From positions 2,657,501 through 2,721,500 of the forward strand of contig WPIO01000051.1 of NCBI GenBank assembly GCA_009760855.2: 64,000 nucleotides of DNA, given 5' to 3'. Shown in pieces: positions 34,317 to 44,255 of this stretch (positions are counted from its first letter, which is position 1; every line of letters begins with the position of its first letter). The notes below the pieces were generated by a model that was given only the letters and a program-made list of their open reading frames with translations, had not been told where the DNA came from and did not search any database. The DNA comes from Cristatella mucedo. Taxonomy: Eukaryota > Bryozoa > Phylactolaemata > Cristatellidae. Position numbers and translations under genes: made by a program.

Positions 34317-34335
34317 ATATTATAATATAGAAAAA
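34317..34335. promoter_or_regulatory. Divergent intergenic promoter region
   Basis: Nineteen bases (ATATTATAATATAGAAAAA) separate the minus-strand zinc-ribbon start and the plus-strand ATPase start. Both strands offer a TATA/TATAG sequence within a few bases of the ATG. Confidence 0.6.
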
Positions 34336-35004
34336 ATGCCTTTACAAGTTAAACCTTTTAATTGTGGACAGGATATTGTTACTGGACATAAAGAACCATT
34401 ACCTAAAGAACCTATTAGAGCGTTAGTTTGAGGTCCAAGTGGATGTGGTAAGACACAGTTAGTAATGAATTGGATATTTTATGGAGATCTTAATTATGAT
34501 GTCTGTACTATTGTTGCTGCAAGTTTAGATCAACCGCTATATCGTACATTTATGGCAATGACTAAAGATAGACCTGCTTACGTTTGGGTTAATGGAGTAG
34601 ATGAAATACCAGATGTTGACTCGTATAAGAAATGTAAGAATGTTGTTGTATTAGATGATTTGATGACAAAAGATCAAAGTAATATATTAGATTACTTTAC
34701 TAGAGGAAGACATAAAAAAATGAACATATTCTACCTTGCTCAAGGATTTACTAATATTCCTAAAAGAACTATAAGAAACAATATAAACTTTATAATAATC
34801 TTTAAACAAAATAATACTGATATAGAATATATACGATATTCATATGTTGGTAATATATATAGAAAGCAATTTAAAGATTGGGTAGATTCTAGTACAAGGA
34901 AAAGATTTAGTTATTGTGTTATAGACCTAACTAAGACTGAAGACGAAGGAAGATTTTGGTCTGTTGATGAAGAAGGTAAACAATTAATAAAAATTTTTAA
35001 TTGA
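34336..35004 (+). pseudogene. FtsK/HerA-type DNA packaging ATPase, one in-frame stop
   Basis: Drives genome packaging into the capsid in adintoviruses, virophages and related viruses. The start follows AATATAGAAAAA. Walker A is GPSGCGKT (about 34432-34455) and Walker B VVVLDDLM (about 34645); AQGFTNIP and NFIIIFKQ are sensor-like. A single TGA at 34429-34431 immediately precedes Walker A; both sides are in one frame. Length without the stop, about 220 residues, suits the family. Everything after 34432 is open. Confidence 0.9.
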
Positions 35005-35016
35005 ATATAGGAGAAA

Positions 35017-36052
35017 ATGATTAACGGTAAAATATATGCGAGTAAGAACAAACCTTACAGAGGAAGTGTTCAAGAAGCAATAGATTTAGAGAATAAACTT
35101 GTTAATTTAGAAAGTTTACGTGTTGCTGAAATACTTGATAATTCTCAAGAGATACAAAGAATTGAAGCAGAAATACAAGCAAGAGATAGAGTTGAACATG
35201 AACTAAATGAACGTGCTTTAGAGAAATCAACTGATAACTCTAGTAATATTGTTATTAGTAAATTAAAAAAATTAGACCTAATCTTGCAGTTCAAATGGAA
35301 GAACAGGAACAAGCTAAAAAAAATGTTAAGAGTATAAAGCACCAGTAGATATTTCTGATATAGTAAAAAAAGGCTTTGCTGCTATTGCTGAAGGAAAACC
35401 TAAAAAAGCTGTAGCTATTGCAAATCAAGCTAAGACAAATGCAGCTAATCCAGAAATAAGAGAAGCGGTTGATTCACTTCAAAAGGGAATTGCAGAACAT
35501 CTTAATGTTAATCCTTCAACTGGTAAGAGACCTAGTAAAAGAATCAGAAAAACAAAAGTTGTTCCAGTTGTTAAATCAGTTCAAGAACCTTCTCCAGTTG
35601 TTCAAACAGTTCAAGAACCTGTTCCTGAATCTGAAACTGATGCTCTAAAAGAAAAGAAACAACATCTTCTTGATAAAATTAAAACCAGAGGGTCAGTATC
35701 TAATACAGTAAGAAGTGCTATAGAAAATATTAGAGTAGATAGTAAAGAATCATTTAATTCTGATACTATATTTCTACTTTCACAATTGAGAGCTTTGGAA
35801 TCAAGAAAACCAACAGAAAATTTTATTTATAGTTATCTTACTTACACTGGAAAAGGAGTAGAGATAATTCCATTGTTTGTAAAATCTGAAAAAGAAGTAC
35901 TTGTTAAGCTTAATCTATGGTTAAGTGAACTTGCTGTTGGGAATAGAGGTGCGATACCTTCAATAAGTGCAGCTGTTGATTATCTTGCTTCATCTCGAAA
36001 AGCACCAAAAAAATATGTTGCAAAGATAAACAATCTTTTATTTAATATATAG
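35017..36052 (+). pseudogene. Coiled-coil and Pro/Lys-rich protein, two frameshifts
   Basis: Starts after GAATATAGGAGAAA, 12 bases past the ATPase stop. The first 85 codons are helical and charged (EIQRIEAEIQARDRVEHEL). Frame changes occur in A-runs near 35270 and 35320, after which one frame is open from 35339 to 36052. The middle has a repeated VQEP unit preceded by VV (three copies) within a Lys/Pro-rich linker, and the C-terminal 90 residues are globular (IYSYLTYTGKGVEIIPLFV, IPSISAAVDYLASSRK). Position between ATPase and capsid genes suggests a virion protein. Not recognised. Confidence 0.65.
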
Positions 36053-36054
36053 AA

Positions 36055-36925
36055 ATGAGTGAATTGGTAAAAATTGCTAGTGATATATTAAAGAATCTTG
36101 AAAGTATTAGAAGAAGTAGTCAAGCAAGTAAAGATGGATACGTTTTCAATATAACTGGAACTACTAATCCAATAAGAGCTAGGGTTAATACACCAATATT
36201 ACTAAAAGGTACACAATTTTAAGATCTGTTTTAAGAAATTTGCTGCAACTAACTCTATTAGAAATATAACTGAAACTAATAATACATTTTTTTATAGAGT
36301 TACTGGTGGTTCAGAACAAACTATAAAATTAAGTCCTGGAATATATGGTGGTACAACTGATGATATAAATGTTGGAATTGCTGATACAATTAATAATTCA
36401 ATTACACAATCTGGAGCAACAACTGATAAGTTTCAAATGGGGCTTGATACTGCTACTTCAAAATCATGGATTAAATTACCTGTTGGTTGGAGTTTTCTTG
36501 CAAGTAAATCTACTATTTCTACTATATTAGGATTTACTGCTGCTGCTTATACAACTCTTTCTGCTGCTGACTTTGCTAAAATGTATCCTGATATTACACC
36601 AGTTGTTTGCACACCTAATACTACGGTTGATTCTGAGAATGAAGTGTATATTAGTAATATTGATTTTATAGTTATAAATTGTAACATGGTTGCAAGCGGA
36701 ACTCGTTTTATAAATGGAAAGGAATTGCAAGTATATTAGCTAGTTTTCCTTATGATGCTTATCCATGGAGTCTAATGGTTTATGAACCAAAAACTATTGA
36801 ATATCATAATGTTGCTAATGATTGTATCTCTGATATAGTAATTACTATTACTGATCAAAACCAAAATCTAATAGATTTTAATTTGTCAAAATATTACAGT
36901 TGCTATAGAAATTCTTGAAGTTTAA
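36055..36925 (+). pseudogene. Polinton minor virion protein candidate 1, broken
   Basis: Starts after AATATATAGAA, two bases after the previous stop. The frame is open for 55 codons (MSELVKIASDILKNLESIRR), stops at 36222, shifts, and is open again through 36437-36739 (KLPVGWSFLASKSTIST, LGFTAAAYTTLSA, YISNIDFIVINCNMVAS). It shifts again near 36722 and once more near 36890. The C-terminal DIVITITDQNQNLIDF matches ISLTDQNGNPVSII at the end of the next gene. Both look like the beta-rich minor-capsid/penton-type proteins conserved in animal Polintons; that assignment is inference from layout and motifs. Confidence 0.6.
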
Positions 36926-36933
36926 TATAGAAA

Positions 36934-38367
36934 ATGTCAATAAGATTAACTGGAACTAGTAGTTCAGAATCAAAAACATTATATCCACCTCTTATGCTAG
37001 GATCTGATTCAGGTTATAATAAAATTGGATTACGTCGAGTAGAGCTCACTTATACTAATAAAGTAGTATTAAATATACTTAAAGATAGAAATGATAAACT
37101 TTGGTTTAAGTGGACTAAGACAGATGTGTCACCTGCTTATATCACGATTGCTCCTGGGTATTATGATTCAAATAAAATAACAGCGGCTCTAAATAGAGGA
37201 CCATCAGAACCTCAACCAAAAACTATTGTTGGTCCAAACCGATTAACTTCAACAACAATTAGTGCATTTTATGATACAACTAAAAGAAATAGTACAGGTA
37301 TAAAATTTAGTGTTGATACAGATGATAGAATATTAATGCAAGTAGTTGGAGATTATGTTGTTCTACTTGGAAGTAATTCTAATGTTGCTGTGAATTTAAT
37401 AGGTGATACTCTTGGTTTTAATTCAAATCAACAAGGAACATTTGATTCTGCTCTTGTAGGATGAACACCATATGAAGCAATAGAAAAAGCAATGTACTTT
37501 GCATGAATCTTTTCTCGCCGACCTGCACTGGTTACCAGTCAAGCAACGGATTGACTTCAAGGTTTTGTCGCTCACTTTTAGGTCTCTTCATTCTATGGCT
37601 CCAGCCTATCTTTCAGAGATACTACCCCATCAGGCAAAGCATCGTACCACTCGCTTTTCGGAATCCAACAGTCTAGAAATACCTCGTACAAACCTTAAAT
37701 CCTTTGGAGACCGTGCATTTAGCTCGTATGCTCCCAAAGCCTGGAACTCCCTCCCGACCTGCATCAGAACATCCCCTGACCGTACCTATTTAGGACAGCA
37801 TTTAGTGGGTCCTTGTGATTCGTCCTCGATGTGCTTATGCGTGCTGACACTGTTCATGCTGCCACTAACCACATTTGCATGCTGACCCAGTGCATGTAAC
37901 CCCTAACCATGTTATTCATTTTGTTTGTTTTTCAAGCATGATTTTACTTACTATTCTATTGCGTATCACTTTGCAGCAAATGTAAAGCGCCTAGAGAGAG
38001 ATTGAGTTCTCTGAGGGCGCTTTATCAAGTGCAATATTATTATTATTAAAGCATGGAATAAAATGTTATTACCAGACAATAAAGGAATACGATGGATAAG
38101 TGTTGATTGTGACTAAGTTGATTCTTTTAAGAATTATGTAGAAAGAAAAAAGGATTCTTAGAGCAATGTACATCTTTATATATTATAGATATTGATTATA
38201 TTAGTCCAGGTGAAAAGGTTGATCTACATATTAATAATGTATTGTATTTATCAACACGTGGTGATGTAGATGGAATAAGTAGTTTTAAGATAAGTTTAAC
38301 AGATCAAAATGGAAATCCTGTTTCAATTATAACTGATGTAGTTGCAACAATAGAAATTTCAAAGTAA
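36934..38367 (+). pseudogene. Polinton minor virion protein candidate 2, split by LINE A
   Basis: Starts after TTAATATAGAAA. The first 176 codons are open (KTLYPPLMLGSDSGYNKIGL, ITIAPGYYDSNKITAAL, DTLGFNSNQQGTF). A TGA at 37462 follows. LINE A is inserted at 37506-38050 between duplicated GCATG sequences, and the frame resumes exactly at 38051. Stops at 38113 and about 38159 and a frameshift near 38185 follow, then ISLTDQNGNPVSII to TAA at 38365. It is related to the preceding gene in its C-terminal part, so the pair probably arose by duplication. Confidence 0.65.
37506..38050 (+). mobile_element. LINE A insertion in the Polinton
   Basis: 5'-truncated LINE A (ORF2 C-terminus, 3' UTR, hairpin, ATT tail). 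Flanked by GCATG at 37501-37505 and 38051-38055. Removing it and one GCATG rejoins the virion-protein frame, so it inserted after the Polinton. Confidence 0.92.
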
Positions 38368-38376
38368 TATAGAGCA

Positions 38377-38968
38377 ATGGGTAGCTATGCAAGAGTTGGT
38401 CATCATAGAATACATGGAGGTATATATCGTGGATCTAGAGCAAAGTTTGATAATGCTCTTGATATCTTTAATAAAGTTTTAGGTACTACAAGTAAAGCTG
38501 TTGATGCTGGATTATCGATTGCAAATAAAGGTATTGAAATGCATCAAGCAAGAAAACTTACTGAACTTCAAACTAAAAGAGAAAAGAGAGATCAAGACTA
38601 TGCTGTTAAACAAAGAGAAATGCAAGATAAACTTGAAGAAGAAAAAAGAAAGAAAAAACTTGAATAGGATCTTGAGAAAAAAGAAAAGATGAAGAATATG
38701 ACAGAAAGATGAAAGAGATGGATCCTACACTAAAAGAAGTTATGCTTGAAAAGTTTACTAAGAGAAAAAAGGTAGAAAGTGAAAGATAGAGGAAAAAGAT
38801 CCAGAAGTAGAAGACTACACAGAGACTCTTAAAGAGAATGATCCTAAAGCATATAAAGAGACAGAGAGAGTAATTAAAGATAAAGCTGTTGTTCCTTCTC
38901 CTAGGATTGATACTTATGGAGGGAATATAAAGAGAAAATTAGGTGCTGGTTTATATATTCAAAAATAA
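38377..38968 (+). pseudogene. Small basic/coiled-coil virion-type protein, broken
   Basis: Starts after TAATATAGAGCA. The first 96 codons are open: a basic N-terminus with RIHGGIYRG, where IHGG fits the adenain cleavage consensus (M/I/L)xGG, an Ala/Ser-rich helix, and a long Lys/Glu coiled coil. TAG at 38665 and TGA near 38710 follow, then a frameshift to a frame ending with IKRKLGAGLYIQK at TAA 38966. Size, basic start and place directly before the capsid gene recall adenoviral pVI/pX-like core or cement proteins. This is inference only. Confidence 0.55.
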
Positions 38969-38996
38969 AATTTTAGTTTTTTATATAGAGAAGAAA

Positions 38997-40478
38997 ATGG
39001 CAAGTGCACCTATTGATACTACACTCGAACTTGGAGATCCTGAGTTTTCCGAATATAAACTTAAAGATTATCAATATAGAGAGTTTTATCAAGTTAATGG
39101 AAGTGAAACTGATAATGTTACTAGTAAATTAGCTAGTTTCACTATTCCTGGTGAACAACAAGTGTGTTATGTCCTATCTGATAGTTATCTTTTACTTGAA
39201 GGACAAATACAAGTCCAGACTGCTGCTAATGGTGCTTATGGTACTCCTCATAGAAATCTTGCATTCAGTCTTGTTAACAACGCTGCTGCATGGATGTTTA
39301 GTAGTATGAGAGTTAGACTTGGCACTGGAGAGATTGAAAGTCTCCCACTAAAAGAAGGAGTTGGAAGTTTTTCAACACTAATGGGTCTTCTATGTTATCC
39401 AGAGAGTTATAACAGAACTGAAGGACCTGCTACTGGATGGAGAAAAGATGAAGCAGTTGGGATTGACGATTTAGCTGCAAATTCTACTTCATATATAAGT
39501 CCTGATGCTTCTAAAGCTAGTGCTTCAAACATTGGATATGTAGTTAGAAGAGGAGTTATAAATAACACTATTGATGAGGTTAGAAATTTCAGTATTTTAT
39601 TGCCTCTATCAAGAATCTCCGGTTTCTGTGCCGATATGAATAAAATTCTTTATAATATTCCATTTACACTTGAAATGACAAGAGTAGGTGGATTTGATAG
39701 AGATATTATTTTGACTGGAACAAGTGGTGGTGCAAATGACACAAATAACGCAGTGTCTACAAAAACAGTTGCTATTGGTAATGGACAAGGTATGTATACT
39801 GCTTTTAGAACTGCAATGTCAAAAATGAGACTTGTTGCAGCATGTGTAACACCAAAAGAAAGTATTCAAAGAGCACTTGCAGATATTTCAAGTGAGAGAT
39901 CAAAGAAAATTAGACTAAATTACAGAGTTAGACGTTATGAAAACATTACTTTAAATACTTTTAATCAAAATCTTAGATTTACTAAAACTTTATCAGTTCA
40001 AAATACAATTGATAAAGTTAGGTGGTTGATAGTTGCAGTTCAACATGCTGATAAATATGGTAGTTACACTGGTAACCCCTGTATTTACAATAATTGTGAT
40101 ATTAAAAGGGTATCAGCTTTTGCTAATGGATCTAAACAATATCCTGCACTTCCAAGATCTAGTTTGCCAAAATTTGGTAAGCATTCACAAGCATACATGG
40201 ATTTCACAACTTTCAGAAAACAATATCTTGCTCTTAATGAGCTTGTTGGTCCTGGTGGTGTTTCTTTCTCAGAATGGATGTCACTTTATCCTATTCATGT
40301 TATTGATTTGCAATACAATGATGAACCTCTTAGAGTAACTTCTAGACTTGATGTAACTATTGAATTCAATAGTGCTGTGCCTGCTGGAACCACATTGCTA
40401 GTCCACTATTTGACTATTTGTGAGAATAGCTCTGAACTAACTTCTAATGGAAGTGGGGCTAATTTCACTTGTAGCTAG
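38997..40478 (+). CDS. Major capsid protein (double jelly-roll), intact
   Basis: 493 residues. I choose the ATG at 38997, after TTATATAGAGAAGAAA, over the upstream in-frame ATG at 38943 because it fits the start motif used across the element. The protein matches the Polinton major capsid family in length, position after the minor virion genes and text such as YPESYNRTEGPATGWRK, ERSKKIRLNYRVRRYEN, SEWMSLYPIHVIDL and DVTIEFN. The family forms hexon-like trimers. It is the longest unbroken gene in the element although its neighbours are broken. Confidence 0.88.
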   Translation: MASAPIDTTLELGDPEFSEYKLKDYQYREFYQVNGSETDNVTSKLASFTIPGEQQVCYVLSDSYLLLEGQIQVQTAANGAYGTPHRNLAFSLVNNAAAWMFSSMRVRLGTGEIESLPLKEGVGSFSTLMGLLCYPESYNRTEGPATGWRKDEAVGIDDLAANSTSYISPDASKASASNIGYVVRRGVINNTIDEVRNFSILLPLSRISGFCADMNKILYNIPFTLEMTRVGGFDRDIILTGTSGGANDTNNAVSTKTVAIGNGQGMYTAFRTAMSKMRLVAACVTPKESIQRALADISSERSKKIRLNYRVRRYENITLNTFNQNLRFTKTLSVQNTIDKVRWLIVAVQHADKYGSYTGNPCIYNNCDIKRVSAFANGSKQYPALPRSSLPKFGKHSQAYMDFTTFRKQYLALNELVGPGGVSFSEWMSLYPIHVIDLQYNDEPLRVTSRLDVTIEFNSAVPAGTTLLVHYLTICENSSELTSNGSGANFTCS

Positions 40479-40482
40479 GGGA

Positions 40483-41238
40483 ATGTGGTTTACGAAGGAA
40501 AAGATTTTTAATAAAATTATAATAACTAAATATAAGGCAAAAAAAATTGTATTCAAGGTTCAGAAGAGTGGAAAAAGGCTATGAGTTTAAATATAGGTGG
40601 ATCAGAAGTGTATTTAGTTCCTGGGAATGATATAGTTTTTGGTAGTCAAACTGATTGTGATATTGAATTAATTGCTAATAGAAAACTAAAAAAATATATT
40701 GCTAATTCTCAACCAATGAGATTCCCACAAATGTTATTTGGTAAAGTTTTTGAATCAATAGCTGCTAAATATTTAGAAATGAATTTAAATAGAACTATTG
40801 AGAATTCAAATGATTTTTCTACTAGTGATGGGGTCTTTCGCTATTCCCCAGATGGAATTATTGATCAAGACACTCTAATAGAAATAAAATGTTTATGGTC
40901 TAGAAGTATAGTAGAAAATTTCATTCCAAAACAATACTTGGCTCAATGTTTTATTAGGACTTCATGTTTTAAAACTAAGTAGATGCTTTTATAGTGAATT
41001 TGAAATATTTGTACCTGGATTGAATTGTGATGATATTCCTAAAGATTGTGTTGCAGCTGGAACAGTAAGGATTCCAACAAGTTATATTTTTGATATGCCG
41101 ATAAGAGAACCTTTGTTTATGTTTTTACTTAAAGATGAAAAATAGTATGATTATGAATTTGACATAATTTCTGATTATGGTAGATTTAATAATAAAAAGT
41201 GTTTTAGTTTTGATATACAATATTATATAAAAAAGTAG
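40483..41238 (+). pseudogene. YqaJ/lambda-exonuclease-like nuclease, broken
   Basis: PD-(D/E)XK nucleases of this family resect DNA for recombination or replication. The frame 40581-40982, with upstream extension from about 40548, has CIQGSEEWKKA...IGGSEV (the Q-x-x-x-W / G-x-S start of YqaJ proteins), FGKVFESIAAKYLE (conserved Glu), YSPDGIID (catalytic Asp) and LIEIKCLW (E-x-K). A probable frameshift lies in the A8 run at 40539-40546, another near 40945, and a TAG near 41143. Coding sense then continues (FEIFVPGLNCDDIP, TSYIFDMPIREPLF) to 41238. The start may be the ATG at 40483, five bases after the capsid stop. Confidence 0.72.
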
Positions 41239-41240
41239 AA

Positions 41241-41363
41241 ATACAAGTGATAGAAGAGGAAGATCCGTTTAGATTTCCAAGGATTGTTCCAATTGTTAGA
41301 GAAGTATTAGAAAGAAGTAAAATATTAATCAATGTATATATAGAAAATGTCAAAGTTTCGTGA
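41241..41363 (+). pseudogene. Possible tiny gene with lost start
   Basis: After AGTAGAA the codon is ATA (41241); the frame is then open for 40 codons (VIEEEDPFRFPRIVPIVREV) and overlaps the start of the fibre-like gene. Support is weak and rests on the start-motif position only. Confidence 0.25.
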
Positions 41364-42204
41364 TGAAGATTATTTTTCAAAAATTAATGGTACTATACTT
41401 TCAGATTTGAATGCAAATGGAAATCGAATTATAAATTTATCAGATCCAATTAATGATTCTGATGTAGCTACAAAATCTTATGCAGATTCTAAATTCATTG
41501 TTAATACAGGTACTGTGATAAATATGTCTGGAAAGACACTTACTAATTTAGCACCAGGTGTTAATCTTACAGATGCTGTTAATGTTAGTCAAATAAATAA
41601 TTAATGTTAAAAAACAGGCGATACAATGACTGGAGATATAAACGTGAATAGCTTTGCTATAACATCTACTTATTGGAACTCGGGTAATAATAATCCAGTA
41701 ATTTTGAAAGATGATTTTTGTGTTACATATGGTGGAATGAAACGAGATGTTTTACTTAAAGGATTTCCATCAACAACAAATATTGATATGGTAGGATATT
41801 CAATAACAAACGTTGCGAATCCTGTTAATCCTCTTGATGTTGCAACTAAATCTTATGTAGATAACACAGTTAAAAAAATAACAGAAGTATTAGCCTTATC
41901 AATGGATCTCAATGCGAATAACTCAATACTAAATCTATCAACACCTTATTCATGGACAAATAAAACTACACCACCTATAATGATATTAAATGTTATGGTT
42001 GTTGGAGCATCTAATTGTATGTTTCTAAAACCTAATACTGATACAACTGCTGTATCTGGAGATGTAAGAGCAATAAAGACTTCTCCAACAGGTGTGGATT
42101 TAAAGTATTATTTTTATTTTACAAGACTTCCAACAGAGTATTACTTCATTGATACAACTGGAAAACTAAGAGTAAACATCTTGGTCAGTTATGTACCCAC
42201 CTGA
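41347..42204 (+). pseudogene. Phage-tail-fibre-like protein, two in-frame stops
   Basis: Starts after GTATATATAGAAA. The first 85 codons (NANGNRIINLSDPINDSDVA, TKSYADSK) and the continuation from 41626 are in one frame, separated by TAA at 41602 and at 41608. The text KTGDTMTGDINVN, just past the stops, is the classical repeat unit of bacteriophage tail fibres, and DMVGYSITNVANPVNPLDVA then repeats the N-terminal layout. The C-terminal 100 residues are beta-rich and may be the receptor-binding head. Role as virion fibre is inferred. An unrelated C-terminus distinguishes it from the minus-strand fibre-like gene at 31107. Confidence 0.75.
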
Positions 42205-42214
42205 AAAGTACAAA

Positions 42215-42623
42215 TGATATATTAAAACTATTAACTCTTTTAACTTTGTTGCTTTACGTTTACATTTAAGAAGAGGGAATAGTTTTGAAATAGAACAAAT
42301 AGCTTCATGGTCTAAACAATGATGTAATAATGTAGAGCAACATTGTTTTTTAAGTGTTTCTTAACTAATGAATATAATTTAGTTGGTCTCTCTTTCTTAA
42401 ATGAGTTAGCATTTATATTACAATAAGAACAAATTATAATTGCATCATTGCGCATAAGACTGGAATCAAATTCTATTTCATTCATATCTTTATCACAGAT
42501 ATTACAACGTATTTCATATTTTCTTTTTGGTCTCTTTTTTTCTTGATGACAGTAATGATGTTTTCCTTCTAGATAATCAGTTTCAATAAATGTATTTAAA
42601 AATGTTTCACAAAATATTTCCAT
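42215..42623 (-). pseudogene. Cys/His-rich zinc-binding protein, one frameshift
   Basis: Open from 42623 to 42312, start after CAATAGAG. RCNICDKDMNEIEF and IIICSYCNINANSF form a CxxC...CxxC zinc knuckle, with HHYCHQEKKRPKRK upstream. An A6 run near 42345 shifts the sense to another frame with more Cys/His (CCSTLLHHCLDHEAIC), open to about 42200. Possibly an HNH-like or zinc-finger regulator; not recognised. It is divergent from the integrase. Confidence 0.6.
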
Positions 42624-42633
42624 TCTCTATTGA
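42624..42633. promoter_or_regulatory. Ten-base divergent intergenic gap
   Basis: Only TCTCTATTGA lies between the minus-strand start (42623) and the integrase start (42634). The minus side reads TCAATAGAGA-ATG, a variant of the element's start motif. Confidence 0.55.
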
Positions 42634-44240
42634 ATGTCGTTTTTAACTCTAAATGAAAGAAAAAAAGAAGGTAAATTCAATCCTGACTCAGATATAAGTC
42701 AAGTATTCAAACCAAGGCCTAAGAAAATTCCACAGGGTTTCTTTAATATTGTTGAGCCTAATGAAAATCATCAAGCAGACATTTTATACATGCCTAATGA
42801 TTCTGGATATAAATATGCACTTAGTGTTATTGATGTTGCTAGTAGATATAAAGATTAAAGACCTCTTAAAACAAAGTCTTCTAAAGAAGTAACAAAAGCA
42901 ATAATAGATATTTACAATAAAGGTCCTTTGAAATGGCCAAAGAAAATTACAGTTGATCCAGGATCAGAGTTTAAAGGTGAGTTTGCTAAAGAAATGAAAA
43001 AAACATGAAACACAAATTATTGAAGGTACTAGTAAAAAGAGTGTTGCATTAGTTGAAAGAATGAATAGAACAGTTGCTGAGAGAGCATTAATTGCTCAAT
43101 ATGAAAAAGAAATAGAAAGTATAAATAAAGGAGAATATACTAGAAACAGAGAGTGGATTGATAATTTATCAAAGATTATTGATTATCTAAATAATAGTGT
43201 TACGAAAGCAATAGGTGAGAAACCTGTTAAAGCAATAAAAAAAAGAAAAAGTAAAACTAAAGAAACCAAAATATCAGAGAAAAGTAGGAGAATAAGAACC
43301 GTTATTAGAACTTGAAACAACTGCTAGATATTTATTAGAACCAGGTGAAGGAGAAGATGAAAAGAGAAGAATAATAATTAACAATTCACTTGATAAAGCG
43401 CCCTCAGAGAACTTAATCTCTCTCTAGGCGCTTTACATTTGCTGTAAAGTGAAATGCAATTGAATGGTAAGTCAAATCATGCTTGAAAAACAAACGAAAT
43501 GAATAATATGGTTAGGGGTGACATGCACAGGGTCAGCATGCAAATGTGGTTAGTGGCAGCATGCACAGTGTCAGCATGCATAAGCACATCAAGGACGAAT
43601 CACAGGGACCCACTATATGCTGTCCTAAATAGGTGTGTTTTTAGGTTCCTTTTAAATGTGGTCAGGTCAGGGGATGTTCTGACGCAGGTCGGGAGGGAGT
43701 TCCAGGCTTTGGGAGCATATGAACTAAATACACGGTCTCCAAAGGATTTCAGGTTTGTACGAGGTATTTGTAGACTGTTGGATTCCGAAAAGCGGGTGGT
43801 ACGATGCTTGGCATGATGGGGTAGTATATCTGAGAGATATGCTGGAGCCATAGAATGAAGGGACCTAGAAGTGAGCGACAAAACCTTGAAGTCAATCCGC
43901 TGCTTGACTGGTAGCCAGTGCAGGTCGGCGAGAAGTGGAGTAATGTGGCAACTGCGACGCTCACGACAGACAAGCCTAGCTGCAGAGTTTTGCACCAGCT
44001 GCAATCGCCTGATCGCACATGCTGGTAGGCCAGTAAGCAGTGAGTTGCAGAAGTCGAGACGGGATGTCACGAATGCATGGACCAAATATGGCATGAAGAA
44101 GGGCTACAGACCCAATATGGAGTTTAACTAAACATACTATTGTTAGAATAATGGTATTGCAAGAACAAGCTGTTAGATATTGGGTAAATGATGTTAAAAG
44201 AAGTTTTGTTAGAGAGGAATTACAAGTTATTAAGCCTTAG
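42634..44240 (+). pseudogene. Polinton integrase (retroviral-type), broken and split by LINE A
   Basis: Catalyses insertion; the TG...CA ends and 5-bp duplication fit its activity. The rve core shows HQADILYMP (first Asp, 42778), KYALSVIDVASRYK, VDPGSEFKGEF (second Asp, 42955) and LVERMNRTVAERA (Glu, 43055), a DDE triad with about 33-35 residues between the last two. Breaks: TAA at 42856, a frameshift in an A-run near 43003 and another near 43305. A LINE A insertion at 43372-44094 splits the C-terminal chromodomain-like region. The right part resumes at 44095 with WSLTKHTIVRIMV and ends with KRSFVREELQVIKP at TAG 44238. Confidence 0.9.
43372..44094 (-). mobile_element. LINE A insertion in the integrase gene
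   Basis: Minus-strand, 5'-truncated copy with an intact C-terminal frame (44094-43600), 3' UTR, hairpin and AT-rich tail at 43372-43386. GAAGAA flanks it at 43366-43371 and 44095-44100, a target duplication. Its 5' junction has a few extra bases not found in the other copies. Confidence 0.9.
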
Positions 44241-44255
44241 AAGACTCTGGACTTT

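Noticed and set aside
33796-34431. 211-codon plus-strand frame
   Set aside because: Mostly antisense to the zinc-ribbon gene; only its last 32 codons are the real start of the packaging ATPase.
26420-37464. TGA read as an amino acid in the Polinton (26420, 34429, 37462)
   Set aside because: An alternative code was considered, but TAA stops and frameshifts occur in the same genes and other genes end normally at TGA, so decay explains it better.
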